This document shows positions 9,493-21,335 of a stretch of DNA of 64,000 nucleotides, piece by piece. The stretch comes from Margaritispora aquatica (taxonomy: Eukaryota; Ascomycota; Leotiomycetes; Helotiales; Discinellaceae). The stretch spans positions 372,001 through 436,000 of the forward strand of contig VJWN01000006.1 of NCBI GenBank assembly GCA_007644065.1, in the 5' to 3' direction. Every line of letters starts with the position of its first letter. The first letter of the stretch is position 1. Made by a program: the position numbers and the translations under genes. The notes under the pieces were generated by a model. That model was given only the letters and a program-made list of their open reading frames with translations, was not told the origin of the DNA and made no database searches.

Positions 9493-10512
9493 ATGACCCG
9501 TCTCATCCTTTCAACGTCGTAAGTCCTCCTACTCTGATTCGTCTAGCCCACTCAGAAGCATAAGCACATGCTAACGCGGGACAAAACATACAGAAATATT
9601 ATGATCGGTGGCCCATCCATCATTAGAAAACCAGGCGCCGATAGATCCAACCTTGAGCTCACAAACTCACTGCGCAGTAACTTTCTGGCGGCACAGCAAG
9701 ATTACTCTCCTCCTCTCTCTGCCACCAATGGCTCCACAAGGAGCAGCTACGACGAAGACAATGTATCCCACAGACCTCAATCGTCAATCTGGACAACAAG
9801 GGATGGCTCAGATTACTACATTCCCACGATAGATTGGGCGATGTCTGGACTCGCGGAGGAACGGAGCCAGTACGATATCACAGTAAAACTTTTCTACCTC
9901 CCACAAGCCGAAGTATCGAAACGATCGCAATACACTCGCGACGCCATCGATCTCGTTCTCAAAGAGCTGGGCGTCCCATCCATTGATCTCCTGATCGTTT
10001 CATTTCCTGGCATGTCCTTCGACGGCGACTGCGAATGGGAAGCGGACAAAAAGAATTCTCAGCAAGGGCACGACGAAGACGAGATAGCTTCCTGGCCTGT
10101 TTTAGAGGAGCTATACAGCGAAGGCATAGTCAAGCGACTCGGTCTTTCCGAGTTCGGCAGCGAGAAATTGGCTAGATTCTTAGCGAGAGTCAAGGTGCGG
10201 CCAGAGGTTGACCAGGTCAACATCAAAGATTGCTGCAAGGTCCCACAGCCATTGCTCAAGCTCGCTAAGAAGGAAAAGATTGAGCTACTCACTCACAACG
10301 ACTGTACAGATATCCTGCCGTCTGGCACGCTGCGTGAACTATTAGGACAAGGCGTGCGAGGGGCAGGCATCCTGGCCGAGTCGAAGAGAGGCATAGACGG
10401 GATGAAGGGCGACCTGACCCCAGAGTGGGTCGTCAAATACACGGCCGTTGTTCGAGACAGAGGAGTTATTGAGAATAAAGGATACTTCGCAGTGGCCGAG
10501 TTGAAGGAATAG
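9493..10512 (+). CDS. GCLM: Glutamate-cysteine ligase regulatory (modifier) subunit
   Basis: Exons 9493-9518 and 9594-10512 join across a 75-nt intron (GTAAGT...ATACAG, branch GCTAACG) to give 314 residues starting MTRLILSTSNIM. The protein has an aldo-keto-reductase-like fold. Marks of the modifier subunit of gamma-glutamylcysteine ligase are DLLIVSFPG, the QVNIKDCC segment, KIELLTHND, and the C-terminal RDRGVIENKGYFAVAE. The subunit binds the catalytic ligase, lowers its glutamate Km and relieves glutathione feedback inhibition, so it tunes cytosolic glutathione synthesis. A Ser/Asn-rich insert near residues 35-75 is longer than in animal homologues. The catalytic subunit gene is not in this window. 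Confidence 0.9.
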
Positions 10513-11830
10513 ACCACCATACATATGCTTGGATGCGTTTTTGTACACATGGAGATTTGGACAAGTTCAAGCCAGGCGTTTTCTGAGGCGTTGTTCACAT
10601 TGGAGATAACTCAAGGTAGGCACTATGCGGTTTTAGTATTTTGCGAGGCTGAGATAGAGACTCACCTACCTAGACAGCCAGGCCATAGTATCTTATATTT
10701 TTTGTTTTGCTTGTCTTGCACAAGTACAATGTATGTTAGCACCGTTGTTCTAATTACCTAGAAACAATCAGCCATACGCACTTTTCACTGGTTCTTATTT
10801 GCAACACCTCTGGTCGATATTGCGCGTCGCCTTGAGCATTAGGCCTGAACGATCGCTAAAGCACTCTATCATTACCTATTTATGGATGTAAGCAAATTAT
10901 TTACGCATGTTTTAATGCATGGTCAACCGACAAATCACAAAGGCAATGCAGACAAATTTGTCAATGTGGTATTTCTCAAACCATTCAAATTTGGAATTTC
11001 AAGACCTCACATACGGTGCGGAAGTGGAAGGACAGAATGATTAATTGGATTCAAGAGCCGAAAAAAGACGAAAGATCGGTCCTCGCTTTGCGATCTACAT
11101 TCTTTCCCCTCCACAAGGCTGACACATGGGTACAGCACTCGAAGTGAGTCGTGCCTCAATCATCTTGTAGAAGCGATATTCGCCCTAAAAACACGTCGGT
11201 AGGATATCATTCACCTTAATATTACCTAACTTCTAGGCAGTCTAGGTCCACGTAGACTGGTGCACCTTTCTATGATCCTTTTGACATGAGACGCAACACC
11301 AACAAAGTGAATTTTAGTGGATATGCTACACTAGATTTTTCCACAGCAGGCAGTGCCTGAATCGAGTTTTCAGCTTCCTGTGTTAGAATACTCTCCCACA
11401 AACTTGGGTCAAAGTAATAACCAAGATCCCCAACATACATGAGATCCAAGAGACTCAATTTGCCTCTTGATAGCCAAATGATGATGGCATAGAACTAGTC
11501 TTAAAATTCAATGTAGCTTCGCGTCTATCCGGAATACCCTTCAGTGAGACTTGAGTACCGGGGTCAAATTACTACCTGTCATCATTTGGTGTCAGGCTCC
11601 TAGACGAGGACTTGTAGCTCATCAGGGAGTTGGAAAATATCGAAAACGATTGAATCCCTCCTTTCCAATGTTCTGGAATTTTGTTTCCTGAAATAGTCGA
11701 TAGAGGTTCAGACCTGTGTGGTGTTTTTAAGCATGAAGAGAGTATGCAGGCTGCTATGCTAGTTTGCACCATTTCCTATATGTTCTGGAGCAGAATAGCT
11801 ACGCAATGCTAAGTTGCCATGTGGAAACCG
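10513..11830. other. Intergenic region, no supported gene
   Basis: About 1.3 kb. Short minus-strand frames around 11270-11770 (with SLWESILTQEAENSIQALP and LPDELQVLV fragments) could be remnants of a gene, but stops and frame breaks prevent a call. Confidence 0.35.
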
Positions 11831-12754
11831 CTAACCGAGCATACTCCTCTTTCGACCTCTCATCCTGACGTCCTCGAGCTTCTTGATGACAACCTTTCCC
11901 CCTTTGTAGCTTTTCGCGTAAGAAACTAGAAGCTCGTTGAACAGCCCCTCAGCTCTTGGATGTGTACTGCCAAAGGCTCTCTCCAGAACATATAGGTCCA
12001 CTGCTCGATCTTCATCTGCGGAACTCTGTGTGGCTAAGCCGAAGTCGATCAGCACAACTTCTCCATCCAAAATCTTGATTTCCGATGCACCGTTCCCAAC
12101 TGTGTTTTCGTGAGGCCTAAGCATCAAGTTGCTCGTCGTAAGATCTCCGTGTATGATTCCAGCTGAGTGCATTTTGCCTAACGCAGTACCCATCCGGCCA
12201 AGCAAGTTCAGCAACTCCTCGCCTTCTCCTTGCCCGTCAATACCTTCTCCCTTCTCTTTCTTGACTGTCAGCCATTTATTGATCTTGACACGTACCACAT
12301 CGCCTTCTACCCATTCTACCATTAGCCACCCATCTTTTTCATCCAGCGCATACACAGCAGGCACAGGTACACCTTCCCTCCTACACTTTGCGAGCACTCT
12401 AGCCTCTGACAGTATTCGGTGCTTTGTCAAGCGGGCATCAAGGATTGGATGCCGGTACGGTTTCGATGGTCGGTATTTGAGGGCGCATGGTATAGAGGGG
12501 AGCAGGTAGGTGGATTTATAGAGCAGGGCCTCAGCACCTTGGACTATCAGCTGCGGAGGAGCACTAGAATGATAAGTGAATATCTTTGGCAGAGGAAGAT
12601 TTGTCGTAAGTTGTGGCATCATGGCAGATGCAGGTACGATGCTCGCAGCTGGTGAGGGGTCGCTTGGTGGGGGTATCGCTGCTGTCGCCATCTTCTTTGG
12701 TCTACAGCGTTGATTTGGGACGATTTGTGATTTGTCAATCGTACTTGAAGACAC
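11831..12754 (-). CDS. BUD32: EKC/KEOPS complex kinase/ATPase Bud32
   Basis: Single exon, 307 residues from the first ATG. A second ATG (MATAAIPPP, 12691) is equally possible and gives 286. The small atypical kinase starts with QGAEALLY, then the ATP-anchoring lysine in CALKYRPSKPYRHP, DARLTKHRILSEARVL, the catalytic loop HGDLTTSNLM and the metal motif IDFGLA. It ends with the basic tail RGRKRSMLG that is diagnostic for Bud32/PRPK. The protein acts with Kae1, Cgi121, Pcc1 and Gon7 in KEOPS to make t6A at position 37 of ANN-decoding tRNAs, and is tied to telomere upkeep. The N-terminal 50 residues, rich in Pro/Ala/Ser, exceed the compact archaeal and yeast forms. Confidence 0.95.
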   Translation of the reverse strand: MSSSTIDKSQIVPNQRCRPKKMATAAIPPPSDPSPAASIVPASAMMPQLTTNLPLPKIFTYHSSAPPQLIVQGAEALLYKSTYLLPSIPCALKYRPSKPYRHPILDARLTKHRILSEARVLAKCRREGVPVPAVYALDEKDGWLMVEWVEGDVVRVKINKWLTVKKEKGEGIDGQGEGEELLNLLGRMGTALGKMHSAGIIHGDLTTSNLMLRPHENTVGNGASEIKILDGEVVLIDFGLATQSSADEDRAVDLYVLERAFGSTHPRAEGLFNELLVSYAKSYKGGKVVIKKLEDVRMRGRKRSMLG

Positions 12755-13389
12755 ACTGATCGTGTCGAAGCGTCGTGGGATGCGTGGGAATGTGTGTGGT
12801 AGATGTTACTGATCTGTCGCAAAGGATCGAAGTAAAGATGATATGTTTTTCAGATGATGGCGGGGCACATCCATTCAAGCCGAGCAGGGAGGGGTTTTGG
12901 AGGGGCAAAACACCAACTGGATGATACTTCCACCAACTGCTTTCTCACACAGTTTCTTCTTATAGTACATATATAGCTAAAATCCGCTTCACCTCTATAC
13001 CAACAAAGTATATCTTCAAAATGTCTTACCCAAGGTTCAGATTCAAACAGCCCCAATCTAGACTGTGGTGCTTCTACCCGCCAGCGCATGTGATGTCCTG
13101 CAGGTGCAAGGGTTCATGAACATTGGCTCGCCAGATTGGCTTCAGTCTCCCACTCTCTCACCCACCAATGCCACCACAATTTGAAGGCGTCTCTTTCAGA
13201 GTCGCCTCCGTCACCGCATTGTGTTCAGAATCGCAGTGCTTTTTAGTACAGGAAATGAAGTCATACTAACCTTGTCTTCCCGCTCACTCCTCGTACTCGT
13301 ACAAACATCACAACCTCACAACCTCACTTCGCATTATGAAGTAGCAATAATCCGTCCTTACTATTCCACGACTCAATTATCTTCGTCAA
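12755..13389. promoter_or_regulatory. Divergent intergenic region
   Basis: 635 bp between BUD32 (-) and the plus-strand orphan gene. The only features are CT-rich and CAAC-rich tracts before 13390, of a kind common in fungal promoters. Confidence 0.35.
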
Positions 13390-14106
13390 ATGGCCGACAC
13401 CGCTGATCTGCCGCTTGTCACGATTCTCCTGTTGTTGACCGCTTGTTTGGTGTCCATCTTCATCATCCTCCAGGTGGCCACAACGTATACCTCGGCGTAC
13501 TTGGCTGCTCCCAACGAGATCACGACATTCATCGATGCGGTCGACTTTTCAATACAGGAGAATGAGAGCTATGATCGTGATGTCGCGAAGGTCCAGCGTC
13601 TGGAGGACAAGTTGCGGATGGGCAAATTGTTGAGGGAGATTCAGAAATGTGGCGATGACTTGAGGGAGGATTTGAACAAGATGTTGATTGATGAGGGTGG
13701 TACAAGATTGAGGACACGTCCGCGGTTATTGTGGGCTTCGAGGCGGAAGAGGTTAGAGGATCGCGTCAGGAGGATGGATTTGTTAAGGATGCGATTCTTG
13801 GTTGTGTTTATGGGTTTGGTCGCTGCGAAAGGGACATCAGAACCAAACAGCAATGTTGCGAAGGATCCAGAGAAGCAAGCTTTGGGAAGGATGCACCCAC
13901 GACCAAGTCTACCTCACGCCTTGACGGAGCATATTGTTAGGAAACCACCATTGAGGAGGCTGACAACTCAAGCAATGGGACACAATGAACACGTTTCAAG
14001 TCCCCAGCGGCATGGTTGGGCTGGTGTTGTTGCTGAGTTGCAAAACTCGCCGATGATGCACAAGAGACATGCGTCAATCGAAAGGAATATGGCAGCTCCG
14101 ACCTGA
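13390..14106 (+). CDS. Orphan single-pass membrane protein
   Basis: Single exon, 238 residues, not recognised. One strongly hydrophobic segment at residues 8-32 (VTILLLLTACLVSIFIILQV) is a likely signal anchor. A charged helical region follows (residues 55-135) with many Arg/Lys and Glu/Asp (QRLEDKLRMGKLLREIQKC, RRKRLEDRVRRMDLLRMR) that could form a coiled coil. A second moderately hydrophobic stretch, FLVVFMGLVAA, lies near residue 138. The C-terminal 90 residues are basic and Pro/His-rich and probably disordered. The ATG at 13390 is in good context (AAATGGCC). It is transcribed divergently from BUD32. Confidence 0.6.
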   Translation: MADTADLPLVTILLLLTACLVSIFIILQVATTYTSAYLAAPNEITTFIDAVDFSIQENESYDRDVAKVQRLEDKLRMGKLLREIQKCGDDLREDLNKMLIDEGGTRLRTRPRLLWASRRKRLEDRVRRMDLLRMRFLVVFMGLVAAKGTSEPNSNVAKDPEKQALGRMHPRPSLPHALTEHIVRKPPLRRLTTQAMGHNEHVSSPQRHGWAGVVAELQNSPMMHKRHASIERNMAAPT

Positions 14107-14960
14107 GCGGTGACTATCATTTGCTTGTGACACACCACACTCAGAATCATGAAGTCTCGACAAGCCGTACCACAGTAAGGCATGAGCATATTTCCCAGTT
14201 CAATGGCGAGCAAGCTTGCAAAAGGGCCTCATTCAACAGACGCCCCGTCATGAAGAACCGGTCACCATCACCCCCTTCACTCTTCTATGTTTACCCCTCA
14301 TCACCAGCACCACCACCACCAATACTCACCCCAGTTACGAACTCACGATGTATAGCCCCATTCACCACATTCAACGACCAGGCATTTTCAGCATTTGCGG
14401 AGCGCAGCATTTATGACCATTATACGTTTTCACGATCACGATCACGATACTAGCCTACACGCCAGGAACGAAGCCACGAGTCAAGATTCGCATGCATATC
14501 ACGTCACATATTATTCTCACGAGCACTTGACAGAGGTCTATCGCTTTTAGGGTTGTGTAGCATTTAGGATAGGAGATTTTGGTGGAAGATGATTTGAAGG
14601 CAGGATGCTGCTCGGAAGTTTTTGAGATACCCCCTGTTTGAATAGCACATTAGCACCTTTATACCACTTTTGCAATTTCCGCGAGTTGAAACGAACGTTT
14701 TGTTTGCAGTATTTTTTGTGAATTGTTCCAACACGTTGTGAAATTAAGCCATCGAGGTGATGCGCTCTCTAACTATAGGATGTCTCCTAAATTCGGAAAA
14801 TTCAGCAAGATGTCGACTGCCTAAGCAGCATTCTAAGGTTTCAGGTACTCTAAGGGACGATGGCAGTTGACAAATCCGCCGAAATGCCAACCACCCAAAG
14901 AACGAAGAGATCAAGCCTGACTTCATGACGTTGAGCGATCCGCGATCAATCATGAATAGC
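14107..14960. other. Intergenic region
   Basis: No gene is supported. It contains a CACCAC microsatellite-like tract near 14310 and TCACGA repeats near 14432-14450. Confidence 0.35.
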
Positions 14961-16256
14961 TCATAGCTCCTTTAGTGCCTGAATTGCCCGCAAGGCTTTA
15001 TTCAGAACAACCATCTTCTTCTCCCACTTCTGACGATCCAATAGCGCAACACTCAACTCATCACTCGCTTTCGCAGCAGCTTCAAGTGGCTTCATATAAG
15101 CCTTGAAAACCGCCTCCAGTCCAGCACTTACCTTTGCAAAGTCGCGCAAGAAATTCTTTGCCCTGCTCAGTGGCCAATCATTTTTATCGACACTTGCTTT
15201 CTTAGATGCTTGAACGAATTTGATCACGCTATCAATTTTCTTCTCAGCGTTTTGGGGGAAGCCGACTATAGCGTGGAGTGTAAGGGCAGCTGCTGCGTCC
15301 CAGGCGACTTTCGTTGACATGTGACGAGCTTGTGAAGCGAGGTATTCTGAAGTGATGTTTTTAGCGTGGGTGACGATTTCTTTAGGGATAGCGAGGCGGG
15401 ATTTAATTGATGCATCTAACCAAATTATATTCTTGAATGATTGGCTGATGGACGCAGACTGACCAATTGATGCGTCTAGCAATTTCTTCGCATTAGAAGA
15501 TTGACTAGTTGCTGAAGATGAACTAGTTGAAGATGAGCTGGCTGATGACGCTTCATTGTGTTTTTCCCCATCATTGCCTGTTAGGTTTCCAGCTGTGTCG
15601 TTGTTTAAATTTCGTCGCTTAGGAACTGGTGAGTCCGCTAGTTAATGAAGTCAGCATTCGACATATAATCCAAACATTCAGCAAGAAACTTTACCTTGAG
15701 AAGTTTGTGCCCGCTTGAGCTCACTCTGTCGATCTTCAAGAAACACCAGGTAGCGAATGCCAATCAAACGACCTAGAGTCCAAACTTTGAAGTGCTTCTT
15801 TTCCTTGTACGCATCCATGAATGCAAGAAAAACTTCTGCACATGATCCCCCTTTGTCCTTAACATCTTTTACACGGCCTTTGATGAGATGATTGGATATG
15901 TTTTGCAGTGTGATGTAGATCCAGTAATCTACCGCACGATCTAACTCTCCTAGTATGAGCAAACTGAGCTCTTGACCACCGACGAAATACGCAGGATGCA
16001 TGGTCTTGCGGTAGAGACCCATTTCGAGATCGACTCTTTTCATTCCGTCCTCTTCATCAGTCTCACCTTCGCCTTCGATATCAAAATCTTCGTCCTCACT
16101 ATCAGAGTCCATATCCATTGCGCCAGGTCCAAACTGGACAACGCACTCAAATATCTTGTGGCCATGCATGAACCAGGACAAGATGTTGTTACTGTCAAGG
16201 TGGTAGCATGCTGCTGCGATTTCTTCTTCCGATGAAAGAGGGCCAATGGAATTCAT
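14961..16256 (-). CDS. Local paralogous family, member B
   Basis: Exons 16256-15695 and 15637-14961 join across a 57-nt intron (GTAAAG...AACTAG, branch GCTGAC, phase 1) to give 412 residues. Exon 1 encodes an acidic patch (DSDSEDEDFDIEGEGETDEE, about residues 50-70), then the family region with AEVFLAFMDAYKEKKHFKVW and IRYLVF. The basic segment at the junction (ELKRAQ, then PKRRN) looks like a nuclear signal. Exon 2 begins with a Ser/Thr-rich linker and ends in a helical domain terminating KKMVVLNKALRAIQALKEL. It matches member C at both ends and member A more distantly. No catalytic motif, signal peptide or membrane segment is visible. Function is unknown. Confidence 0.8.
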
Positions 16257-17268
16257 AAATTCCTCTGTGAGATCCGGGTTTTCATTTGACCAATTTTCAT
16301 AATGGGCGGTACTGACGATCTGTGTGAGATCTTTTTGACATTGTTGCGTTGAAGTCTAAGTCAAGGTCGAAGTCTGCAAATTGATCGAGTGGATCGCAGT
16401 AGATCGCGAAGTGTGAGGTGTAGAAAGAAGATTAGTCTCGAGTAGAAAGTTGAAGGCGAGCAAGTAATCTCGCTCCCCTTGGCGTCATTTTTGGTTTCTC
16501 TTGTAGTTCTGATCTCACCTTTAAGCCTGCCATGTTTGAGAGTGACGAGTTCAGCTTTCCAGTCATGGTGGATTGAGGCCTTGAGAGATCGTTAGTAGGA
16601 GAGAACTCGAAAATTAAAGAGAAAGGAAATGTTCTGTGTCATCTGGGAACTGCTTCGCTTTCGAAATTACATTAGCAAAATGACGTTTCCGTTCCAGCTA
16701 CAAGTCGTCCTCTTCTCACTGCGTGTTCATATGGTGGTTTACCTACAGGACATCCCAACCGGGGCTGAGATTTATATATCGGCATTAAGGTCTATTTCTC
16801 AACACAAGCAGCAAGGCGGGCTTCATGGCGCAATTGTAGGCGTTGAGTTTCTGGTCAAAGCTGCTTGGGGTGGATCAACACACTCGGCGACAACCGTTAC
16901 GACGCCACGGTCTATCGCTACTTCGGCTTCAAAATCCTCATTGCGGAGAGGGTTTCTAAGGGACTCCCGGGGGAAGTCCTGGATTTTTGCTACTTCTTCG
17001 TGTGATTCTGAATTTCCATTGCTTTGTCGCGTGGGGTGAGGAGTTTTTGTGGGGCTATTTAAACGAGCACGATGAACGCGACGACGAGATCAGCGACGAG
17101 GGCTAGAAGAGTTGTGGTAAGTTGGTAAAATCCGCCGCTGTATTGTATTTTAGAAAGCTACATTTAATCGCGGAAAACACGACTATCAAAATATTTTGGG
17201 GGCTTTTTGATATCGCGAAGAAATCAAAGCGTCAAGACCACACCACGGTTTCCGCAGATGCTAAGAGC
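16257..17268. other. Intergenic region between family members B and C
   Basis: It contains the promoter of B, the 3' flank of C and a plus-strand open frame (16629-17039) with no homology signal. No gene is called. Confidence 0.4.
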
Positions 17269-18465
17269 TCACCACAAATCCTTCAATGCCTCAACAGCCC
17301 TCAAAGCCTGTTCCAGCATTTGCTTCTTCTTCTCCCACTGCAAGAACTCCTGTCTCATAATATCATACTCATCCTTCGCATCTTTCTCAAGCAGACCTGG
17401 ATTGATATATCCTTCGAAGGAGTCGCTAAGTATCTTCCATACATCAGTAAGCTTACGTAGCCTTTTTTGTGCGAGTTTAACAGTCCAGCCATTAGTAGGA
17501 AGAGACCTCGCTGCAGTACATACTCGACACATTTCTTTAAGTCCGTCTCCGATTTCATTAGAGAATTTCTCAGCAGCACTTGTCATAACCTCTATCGCTT
17601 TTTGCCACACGATTTCTGTGCGATCATGCTCATTCTTGGTACGTTCATAATTCTCCGCAACTTCTCTAGCACCAGGGATTGTGTTGACGGATGCCATAAT
17701 GTCCTTAATGATGGTGGAATTCAGGTCGCGGTGGACGATATCTCCCAGTATTGTTTGATTGCATTCAAGGGGAGCTAAGATAACCGAAGCTGATACATCG
17801 TTGTCTGGTGGCTGATTAATTCCTGTCTGAGCTTCTGTTGCACTTTCATTAGAGACTTTTAAAGTCCTAGATTCATCTTCACTTTCGTCTGAAACCTTTT
17901 GTCGCTTGGCAGGTTGAATATCTACAGAGGGAGTCAGTAATTAGACCTTCTCTTCACATTTCAGACTTCGAGGTATCTTACCTTCAAAAGGGTGCTTTCG
18001 CTTTTTGGAATGGAAGTTCTCAACGTAATGGAGAACCTTTGCTTTCATCGTCTTCAGATGATCAAGTGTCCAGCCTTCAATCTTCTGATCGACCATGTAG
18101 CCATCCATATAGAGACGGAGCAGATCGGGATATGATGTGCTTGTCTTACAAGCATCCCCAATGGTCGAATCATCCCTAACAATGCGAACGATTGCTTGTG
18201 TCAGAGATAAGAAAGCCCAAAAATCGACGATCTCATTCAGCTGCGTTAAGCATATCAGATCGAGCTTTTGTCCCTTGACAAGGTAGTGTGATGTGTGGCC
18301 AATCTTGCGATAAATGCTCATCTGCAGATCGAATTCTTTCCCTTCTTTGCTCCCTGCGAAGAATGTCGGGATTTCTTTTCCTGTCATAGCGTCGTAGCAT
18401 TTTGCTTCGAGCCTCCTGCGCTCGTCGTTACTCTTTGATGCGGTTGCGGTAGCCATTGTTTTCAT
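17269..18465 (-). CDS. Local paralogous family, member C
   Basis: Exons 18465-17982 and 17921-17269 join across a 60-nt intron (GTAAGA...CTGTAG, branch TACTGACT, phase 1) to give 378 residues. The frame stays open to an upstream ATG at 18573 (414 residues, close to A and B), but the ATGs at 18465/18456 (the latter in ACAATGGCT context) look more like the start. Exon 1 carries the family region: FDLQMSIYRKIGHTSHYLVKG, YPDLLRLYMDGYMVDQKIEG and WTLDHLK. The junction is strongly basic (HSKKRKHPFE, then PAKRQK), a likely bipartite nuclear signal. Exon 2 ends QMLEQALRAVEALKDLW, nearly the terminus of B. It lies in the same orientation just upstream of B, as expected of a tandem duplicate. Function is unknown. 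Confidence 0.78.
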
Positions 18466-18573
18466 TTTTTCGTGTTGCGGGTTGATTTGCGTGTGTTGTG
18501 TAGAGTGACAATCGATTTTGACCTGGAAAGGTAATAGATCGAAAGTTACTTTACAAGCCTGGTTTGACTTCAA

Positions 18574-20139
18574 GATCAGCAGAAGGCCCGCCCATATTCC
18601 GAAAGTGCCTCAACTCATAAATTGAGCTTGGATTGTAAAAGATTGCCTATTTGAGAGAAGAAGAAACCCAGTCACGCGATACAAGTAACATGCGGCAGGG
18701 AGAGAGAGAAAAGGGCAGTACTTAAAAACCAGCAAGCTGTAATCAAACCGAAATTCTAGTCCATATTGCCAACAATTCAAATCTAGTAACATTGATTGAT
18801 TTTAACAGTTTCACTCATGTCCATATTCCTCGCTGTTGAACCACGAAAGCCTCTTTGCACTAGAACATCTTCGCAATAGACATCTTAAATCTCAATTTCG
18901 CACTGTTTCTCGCCAGTGTCTGGTTGTTAGATACGCAAACTTCGGTCGATATTGTCATATAATTGTGATGTAAGTTTTTGACGACCTGCTATAGTGCTAA
19001 CCAAACAGATGTCTAAATTTTGACCCCAAAATGGCCCAAGAAGAATTTGGTAGGATGAACTGATTCCGGAGCGGAACTCCTGCCAGTTGTTTCCAAGGCA
19101 AATTTCCAACTTGGTGTTCTATCAAATGCAGACCACATTCGTATCGTTTGATACCTACGGTTCTGTGATGGTGGTATTCGTGGGATCAAGCACTGGCAAT
19201 GTTACACATTGAGTGCCGGAGGCTGATTGCCCTTGAATCTATTGGAACTAAAAACGCTTGCTGGGTACGCTCTTATGGTTTATGATTGCTAATTAAGTTC
19301 GCGGCAAAAGTAGGGGGTTGATTTGAAACATGTTCTTGATCGCTGTAAATAATTTCAGTTTTATGTCAGAGGAGATTCAAGGTCGAGGCTAAATTTCCAA
19401 GATCAGGAGTCTTTAGCATGTATTAGAGATATTGATGGCAAGAACTGCACTTTCTGTGTTTGATTTATGGCTTTTACTTCGAAGTGTGCCACACTTGAAT
19501 GGCATTCCAAATTCTCGAAAGTTACGAAGGAATTAGCGAGGGGCGTAAAACCTTTTGGATGCTACGTATTTCTTCTTTTTAATTCCATGCCATGATATTT
19601 GTAGTACCGGGAAAACGGAAATTCCTTCGCTTGCTTGCAAATATACAAGCCTAGTGTTAACAATAAGTCAGCTTGCGTATTAACCTATATCTTTAGTGCG
19701 GAATTTTATGTATAACCAAAGTTCCACATACTGCCAAGCTCTCGATATACTTCAAGAACATATAATCTAATTTAAAACATACACCAGAGTGTTTACGTTA
19801 ACATCAACGATAACAAGTCGTTTCCAAAAGTTATTCTGTAAGCTAAGTTGCAGGTGAATATACTACGAGTGACAAATCGAATGATACTGGCCACTGCTCT
19901 TCTACTCCTAGTAAATTTCCAATTGTTAGAACCGAAGCGTTAAGATATTCTAAGACTATTTCATGTCAGGCTCACCTTAACCACACGTTTATTTGATGTC
20001 AGTCAACGTCTTTATAGAATACTGTACCCCACGAAATTGTGGCCCAAGCTTCCCCCGCATTCCGTCGGCTTGTTGATCTGCAACCTGACATCGTCAGTTT
20101 ACACACACCACAATTCTCCACGACCATGAACTATACACC
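18574..20139. other. AT-rich gene-empty stretch
   Basis: About 1.6 kb with no supported gene. The frames are short and lack motifs. It could hold non-coding or decayed sequence, but nothing specific is visible. Confidence 0.4.
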
Positions 20140-21335
20140 ATGACACTTATCCGCCCAATTTCAAGGAGAATCTGCAAGAACTTACGAGTTCAGCATCTGC
20201 GAACTCTATCCACGGCCAGAGACCCGACACCTCAATCTCACCAACATCATGCCACCAACTTTGTGAAGGTGGTAGAAGTCGGTCCACGGGATGGACTGCA
20301 AAATGAAAAGAAGATAATACCTCTTACTACCAAAATTGAGCTATTAGAGAAACTGGCTAGGACGGGATTGACGGACATTGAAGCTGGTTCTTTTGTTGCA
20401 CCAAAATGGGTCCCTCAAGTATGTCTGTCCCTTGTGTTAGTGCTATAGCTAGCTAATAAGCCTATTAGATGGCAGACTCGAATGATATTCTAGAGTACTT
20501 ACTCCGATACCCACCATCTACCATTACCCCAATTGCATACTCCTTTCTAGCCCCAAACAAACGGGGTTTAGACTCGGCTCTCAAAATCCTAAATGACAAT
20601 CCGACAGCATACAAGAGGTTCTCCGAACAAAGCTCGCCTCTGTCTCAAACCAAACCCAGCACAGCCAATGGCGCTGCGGAAGAGTCTACAGGCACACCTC
20701 CATTTATCGAGTTGTCCGTCTTCGCAGCAGCGACAGAGTCCTTCACACAAAAGAACCTAAATTGCGACATTGCCACCTCGCTGGCTCGCTTTAAAGAGAT
20801 GATTACTGGCGCCAAAGCAGCAGGCCTGCGTGTTCGAGCTTATATATCAGTTGTCCTCGGTTGTCCATTTGAAGGTTACGATGTTGATCCGAGAAAAGTA
20901 GCAGAGATGGCTTGCGACCTTATGGAAATGGGTGCTGATGAGATCGACCTTGGAGATACAACGGGCATGGGCACAGCACCTAGGACAGGCGCATTATTGC
21001 AGGCTATGCGAGCGGCAGGAATGAGGAATGAGGACTTGACGATGCATTTCCATGATACATACGGTCAGGCATTGGTCAACACAGCCGTGAGCTTAGAGCA
21101 TGGGATCAGAAGGTTTGATGCCAGTGTAGGTGGGTTGGGTGGATGTCCATATAGCCCTGGCGCGACAGGCAACGTGAGTACAGAGGACTTGGTATATTTC
21201 TTGGAGAGCTTGGGCATGGAAACTGGACTGGATCTGGAGACACTATGTGAAATTGGCCACTGGATCACTGGCGAGATTGGTAAGACAAACTCGAGTAGCG
21301 TCGGCAAGGCGATTCTAGGAAAGAGGAAAAAATGA
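20140..21335 (+). CDS. Hydroxymethylglutaryl-CoA lyase (mitochondrial)
   Basis: Exons 20140-20418 and 20469-21335 join across a 50-nt intron (GTATGT...ATTAG, phase 0) to give 381 residues. The N terminus (residues 1-35) is rich in Arg and lacks acids, a typical mitochondrial presequence. Family motifs are [13 protein letters not shown] (catalytic Arg-Asp pair), [18 protein letters not shown] across the exon junction, the metal site in MHFHDTYGQ, and the catalytic-Cys loop [15 protein letters not shown]. The enzyme cleaves HMG-CoA to acetyl-CoA and acetoacetate, the last step of leucine breakdown. A Ser/Thr/Pro-rich insert of about 25 residues near position 155 is absent from animal and bacterial forms. 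The C terminus lacks a clear peroxisomal SKL signal (it ends KRKK). Confidence 0.95.

Noticed and set aside
16629..17039. 136-residue plus-strand open frame between members B and C
   Set aside because: No motif, no splice pattern, composition like intergenic DNA.
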